Positions 58,214 to 64,000 of a DNA stretch of 64,000 nucleotides are shown here, piece after piece (within the stretch, counting starts at the first letter, position 1; every line of letters starts with the position of its first letter). The translations under genes and the position numbers were made by a program. Source of the DNA: Syngnathus acus (Eukaryota > Chordata > Actinopteri > Syngnathiformes > Syngnathidae); the NCBI RefSeq assembly GCF_901709675.1, contig NC_051102.1, positions 6,297,412 to 6,361,411 on the forward strand. The letters are read 5' to 3'. The notes beneath the pieces are model-generated. The model worked only from the letters and a program-made list of their open reading frames with translations. It did not search any database and had not been told where the DNA came from.

Positions 58214-60282
58214 AAAGGAGTTTAACGGGGGATGGAGAGGAGATAAATTGGATCCTTTTTCCACCCAAAATCTCAAAGGAGGACAAACATGCCACAAAAA
58301 ACACAAACTTTGACAAGGGAGTCGTATAAAAGTGAGAATGCTTTGTAAAGAATGCAGAGCAGGACTGTGAAGCGAAACAGATCACTGACGAGAATGAGAA
58401 AACAGTGAATGGATCTCAAGGGAGGAAGTTTCTGGAAAGGTCAGAAAAAGCAGTTGAGCAAATAAGAGATGCTGGAGGGGCCGGGAGGTATATAGAAAAA
58501 AGAAAAAAAAAAAGCGATCATATGGGCAAGATGGCCGAGCCAGTGGGAGAGAGGGTGGTTTGTGACTGACAGCAGCCTGCCGATGTTATCAGGACTCCAA
58601 AGTGAAACGGCACGGTGACAGAAGCGATTAGCTAATCCGTGTCCACAACTCGAAGCTATCCGCAATGACATTTGAGGCCAATTCCACCTTCCTAGGGCTT
58701 GAGTTTACAGCTCATCTACCCTCAGTCAGGTCATAAAATAACTAACGACTGCAAATTGTCAGCGGACAATGTAGCTGCAGTCCCGATTACAGAAATGATA
58801 TCAGGCAGTGACATTTCTCCTCAGGTACAGCCTGCACTTTGAATTAATTTAAAGCTGGCTGCAAGAATGTCATGTAGAACTAAAATCCGGATAAGACCAA
58901 TACTTTGCCGCTGATTTATCAAATGACTTTGGCCCAAAAAGTAGACATAAAGGGAGCCAAGGCAGAACAAATTCACAGAGGGGGGGGGGGGGGGGTATTT
59001 AAACGGCAGCGTCCTCCAGCTCGGGGAGATATTAATGGGGCTCAGCTAGTGAAGACAAAGCAATGATAGAAGTTCTCCCTGGGGTACACCCGGTAAAAAT
59101 TCAAGGACTCACTCCCCTTATCATTTTCGTTGCCGCTAATGTTCATCACGAGAGGTCATGGCGAGAAAGTTTCAATGAAGCCTCAGGAGGTGGAGCAAAA
59201 TTACATAAGGTGTCTTTTTATTTGTCGTTTCTTTTCAAGGACATCCACTTCTATATAACAAGACAGGAAGGTTTGACAGTTTGATTATTACATTAAATAG
59301 GAGGAAAAAAAAAAAAAAGGGAAATCGGTCTACTGAATGGTGCGCTAAAAGCTATTCAGTAGAAATCTGCGCATCTGTCATCACCATGACAACCTCGGGA
59401 GAGCAAATGCGTGCACATCACACGTGGATGAAAAATATACGTGTACTAAAGATAAAGAAGGAGCAGGAAAAGGAAGGAAAGCAGTTTCTGCTTAGCATGC
59501 AGTCCCTCCCAAGGACAAGACAATGAAGAATCTTTTCAATCTGGCGAGTGTACCAACGGCTGGGTGGAAGAGCAGAGAGGCAAGGAAAAAAAAAAAAAAC
59601 AGCACAAATCGAAAATAAACAGAATAGAGTGTCTCCAAAATATTTCCATTTCCTCCCTGATCCTAATTTTCAAGCACAGTAGCTGAATTATTCATTTTGG
59701 ACCAATGACATGCAGCCAAGAGGACAGAGTCTTTGCTCAATTTGGATTCACATCATAAATTTATGAATTAATGCTGAAATGGAGGAAAGGATGATAATGG
59801 AGGGAGCTCGGGTCGCTCAGGTTGCTCAACAATGTCACAACCGGAGTAGTTGAGGAAACTTAAGCTGAGGCATGAGAAGGAAGCTTTGTTGATATTTTTT
59901 CTGGATGAATTGAATTTCTTTGTCAAGGTCAGAATCCGGCAAAACGATGTTGTGAATTTAAAGCCTGCAGACAAAACGGTTACCGTCAGATTCTTCCGAC
60001 ATCCTTGCTGCAGGACAACAGGTCTGTGTCCAATTTCGGGAAAACAAACGAAGGTCAGTGGACCACATGATTTAAAGACACTTGTGTTTTATAAATGAGG
60101 GTGCCAGAAGGATTCCGTTTGAAAGCGGCAGCTAACCTTTAAGCTCCGCAGCACCTCAAAAAAATGATTACACTTGACACATAGAAAGGACAAAGCCACA
60201 CATATGTGCTTGCCTTCCCGAGGGATCTCCACATGGCTGCAGTTCTGCACGGAGGGTGACATACATGTGCTTGTGTCAATGT

Positions 60283-60290
<8 letters not shown>

Positions 60291-60374
<84 letters not shown>
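60291..60374 (+). repeat. (GT)n microsatellite, first of two
   Basis: About 42 uninterrupted GT units. Long Thr-His frames read on the minus strand are products of this repeat, not genes. Confidence 0.95.
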
Positions 60375-60375
<1 letters not shown>

Positions 60376-60453
60376 GATGGTGAACAGTCCCCAGGCTTCC
60401 GCGATCCTGTTTGTGTAGCAGCGAGGCAGAAATAATGCCTGAATCTGCGCTCC

Positions 60454-60567
<114 letters not shown>

Positions 60568-61529
60568 AATAGAGGCCATTGCTAAAGGACATCAGAGAAA
60601 ATCTGGCCGTCTACATTGACCCAAAAATAGTAGCATTATGAAAGCTGTCTAATGGGAAAAAAGGCTGCAGAAATAAATGTCAAAAAAGAAAAGAAATTAT
60701 ATTATATTAATTGCAATCACTTCTGTCTCCTGTATCAAACACAAGGATTTTTTTCTGATGGGGGGGGCACTACTCTGCTTTATGTTTCTTGTTAAATACA
60801 TTTATTCTTTTTTCAGTTTTGATCAAGGACTATTTTCACTAAATTCACTCTTACCATACGGATTTTGTTTGTTTGCAGTCATATATTGTTTATTCTCTGT
60901 GAAAAATGACTAACAATCATGAAATGCAGCAGCAATTTAGTATATTTAACAACGTGATGAGGATGATTATGCCTATATATTTAGATTTTCACACACATAA
61001 CAGCGCTTTCCACAAAACCATAACGCCGATGTGTCCCAAAATGAAAACGATAACACGTGTTCTAAACGGTTATTTTCATAATATTCCTTTTATGGTGTTA
61101 ATTTCACCTGGGAGCAATGGGCAGCGATAAGGGGGGGGGAAAAAAAATTCTAGTCGGATCATTAAAATCCAATTGGCCCGGCGCGAAAACCACATTCAGC
61201 TGAGGCAAACTCGGCGTTGCAGGAAAATACGTTTTTGGTCTTACATCTGAACAAAGCAGCGGGATCAGAGGAGAAATCAATGGCCAAACAGCATCCATTA
61301 ACAGAGTCCTTATGGATCATCTACTGAGAATCACACATCAAAGTGCCAAAGAGCAGAGAGGCATCGCAGACTGATTGACCTGATGCAAGTAACCACACAC
61401 ACACAAATGAACACACAAAACGGTGCTTCAGTCGTGCTCTTTGCCAGAGGTCATGTGGTTAGAGTTAATGAATAATGTTCCCCGCTGCACTTAGGTTTGG
61501 CTGTACAGATGGCATTATATAGATTAGCT

Positions 61530-61574
61530 ACACACACACACACACACGCATGCATGCACACGCGCGCGTGCACA
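61530..61574 (+). repeat. Alternating purine-pyrimidine tract
   Basis: (CA)n passes into GCATGCATGCACACGCGCGC and GTGCAC, an uninterrupted alternating run of the kind that can adopt Z-DNA. Confidence 0.6.
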
Positions 61575-63086
61575 AGCAATTAAACAGGAAAGTGAAGAAA
61601 AAAGGTTTCCCGCAATCACACGACCAATTCATTAATGGCTTCTGTGCTTCAAACAGAAGGTGCTGTTTTAATCTGCATTAACATTTAACACACGCAGTGT
61701 GCACATGCATGTTTGAAAGGGTAAAGTGTAATTGAGCAGCTTTAACATCAGTGACCCAAAAACGACCTACATCAGCTTTTAATGAAGTCTTAAGCACAAG
61801 ATGGACATTTAAAGCAGGCAATTATAAGTACTTGTGGGGCAAAAGAAGTCAGTGTTACTCGTGGTGAAAGGGAGAACTGCGCCGTAGTGGGAGTGGTCAC
61901 AGCCGACTTTAATCACGGCTAATCAAAGAGGCTCCTTACGCTTTGTTTCAAACCAGAGCAGGAAACTTCAATAACACAGCAAAGTTAATTAACAAATGAA
62001 CTTGAGTCAATGGGAAAATGAAATGAGGCAGAGTCCGAACTTTGAATCCATCAAAAGCTCACAGCGAGAGACAGCAGTCTCGGCGTCGCATCAAAGACGA
62101 TTCCAATTCCCCGTTCCGCTATCGCAACAGAATGAGCCGTGTGCGACGGGAACTCAGGTCCCAAAACAGCATGCATCTAATTATCAATTCTGTTTCATGT
62201 GTTAAAAGAGTGATAATGAAATTTCCGAATGAATTGCCGATACATAATGTGTGAAATGACATTGTATAATTGGAATGAGTGGACGCTGCTTGCAATACTG
62301 TTGCGCCATTTCAAGGTCAGCTTGAAGGTCAATAAAGCGTCTGGTACAATGTGGCAGCAAAACGATGAATTTTTTTTTTTTTAGCATGCCATGACTAAAT
62401 GCTAATTCATTCTAAGGTGCAGCCACAAGAAACTTCACCAGGGAGTGGAAAGCCAAACAGCCAGACTGGCTGAGAACCCAAAGACCCAGAGGAGGGGGGG
62501 GGGGGGGTCATGTCTGAGAAAATTCAGAGCAGAAAGTGAATTAAAGGGAGCAAAATGAAAAGGGCACAAGGGGGCACAAGGGGGCACAAGGGGGCAAAAG
62601 ACGGCGGTGCGAAACACAGACTACTGTGACAAACGAAATGAAATCAAGAAAAGCAAAGTACAGGTTAGGAGGTTGCGTCGTAAAAGTCAGCCAGTTCTTG
62701 CCTTATGATGACAAAGTGAGGGCAAACATTTTTGATTGACTCCACATGTCAGATGCCAGAACATAAAAAAAACAAAACAAGATAAGCGTCGTCACTTGCT
62801 TGAAATGTTGTGCTAAATGAGACCGGAGAGATTATTAAATCCAATTTAGCAAGTGACCTCAGATGAAAGCGCAAGGTCAGTGGTTCATTCCGTATGCATG
62901 TAACCTGGACTTGCTCGTGCGTGTTGCACGTGTATCTTCTGTCCTTGTCCGTGCACGAACCCTCATCACCATCCAGCAATCTAATAGCCGCGATCTTTCG
63001 AGCGGGATGATCACAAGGTGAAACGTTGTCAGCACTTAAATGCGGGCACATTCACCATTAAAACAAATCTCAGAATTAGCAGGAAA

Positions 63087-63214
63087 ATAAATCAAGTCTA
63101 AATAATGAATCAATTTTATATTTAAAAATGATTTTCCATTTCTAATTTCGCGGACCACCTGCAATACCGCCATGGACCATGGGAAGGCCGCGAACCACCG
63201 ATTGACAATCCCTG
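63087..63214 (-). mobile_element. Dispersed repeat, copy B (inverted relative to copy A)
   Basis: Read on the minus strand it begins CAGGGATTGTCAATCGGTGG and includes TATTGCAGGTGGTCCGCGAA, GAAATGGAAAAT and TTTAGACTTGATTTAT, matching copy A block by block. By eye about 70% of the shared sequence agrees, so the copies are old. Confidence 0.6.
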
Positions 63215-64000
63215 AAATAGACCCAGGTTGAGGAAAACAACAGTCTTGGTGATTATTTTTTTTTTCTATTATTTGTCCCAAGGAAAATAAAAATGTTCCG
63301 ATAAGATGAAGAAACCCACCACAGAAGATTAAAAAACACATAAAGCTGTCTTTGTGGGAATTGGAAAACCTCCTGCAGCACTAAAAAAATAAATAAAAAA
63401 ATCACGCGGCACATCGTATTGCAGTTTACTGAGCGGCGGGCCTGATCAAAACTCTCGCTTGCAGCCAAGAAATGATCACTTCAATGAGGAAAGAAAGCAA
63501 AGGGGCATGTATAAAATCAGAAAAAGGAACAGCGGGTGTTCTTGCATGATGGCGAAATAATTCTTTTTTTTGACTGAATTGTAAACAAAACAAAAAAAAA
63601 AATCAAGCCTTTGTCTCCATTCTCAAACAGCTTTCAGTGCTAACCTTAAATAAGCAAGCAAGTCGAAACTTTACTTTAAAAAAACAGTCTAAAATCATTC
63701 AGTCCAAGTCTAAATAGAGTTTTTCATACTTCTTAGCAAATACCAACTTCTAAACTCGTCTGGCTCTCGGATTGGATTTCTCATTTTGCACGTGTACCTA
63801 ATGAAGTGTCCAGTGGGTGTACATTATATTACACCGTCAACTTCCTCTTTATTGATTAGATAATCAGATTTTATTTAATCCCCAACTCTGCTGTTCCATT
63901 CTCTCATCTGTCTTCCCCACAATCTTCCGAGATAGTGGAAAATATAGGCGAGGCCTTTCTCCAGTCTCGTTCTTGTCATTTCATACGAGTATTTCATTCA

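Overview
The window is nuclear DNA of a ray-finned fish, probably a derived (percomorph-type) teleost. Its genes carry short GT-AG introns, it is rich in (GT)n, (AT)n, (GATA)n and (AATTT)n microsatellites, and it contains non-autonomous transposon remnants. The linked genes uqcr11, tcf3, onecut3 and lingo3 are all neighbours on human 19p13.3, so the region looks like one conserved ancestral block with an extra SLC22 transporter gene in the middle.

Layout. 1-1.8 kb: non-coding, with a promoter-like stretch near 1.3 kb. 1.8-2.9 kb, minus strand: uqcr11, a 56-residue subunit of respiratory complex III. 3.1-17.5 kb, minus strand: tcf3 (E2A), rebuilt here as 18 coding exons per transcript (610 residues), with two alternative bHLH exons (E12-type and E47-type), each exactly 236 bp. 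17.7-21.0 kb: non-coding, with a tandem POU octamer element. 21.0-24.5 kb, minus strand: an OCTN-like SLC22 transporter in ten exons (522 residues), two of whose introns start with GC instead of GT. 24.6-31.8 kb: probable onecut3 upstream regulatory DNA. 32.1-40.5 kb, plus strand: onecut3, two coding exons around a 7-kb intron (466 residues). 40.5-49.9 kb: downstream and intergenic DNA with one clear inverted-repeat element. 49.95-52.06 kb, minus strand: lingo3, whose normally unbroken reading frame is cut by two very short introns. 52.1-64 kb: non-coding, simple repeats and two copies of one dispersed repeat.

Functional view. tcf3, onecut3 and lingo3 act in cell-fate control and nervous-system development, while uqcr11 and the SLC22 gene are metabolic or transport genes. 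Nothing suggests an operon or a cluster with one shared function; the grouping is best explained by conserved synteny. The onecut3 flanks and intron hold repeated ATCAAT/ATCGAT sites that match the DNA sequence bound by Onecut proteins, which suggests autoregulation. I did not find a convincing new molecular system. The most notable observations are the lingo3 introns, an Arg-to-Cys change in the E47 basic region, the 42-bp perfect palindrome in the onecut3 intron, the tandem octamers and the clustered Onecut-type sites.

Exon boundaries were read by hand from splice signals, reading phase and family similarity. Gene names rest on remembered family sequences and synteny, not on database searches. 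The a/b teleost paralogue suffix could not be decided for any gene.
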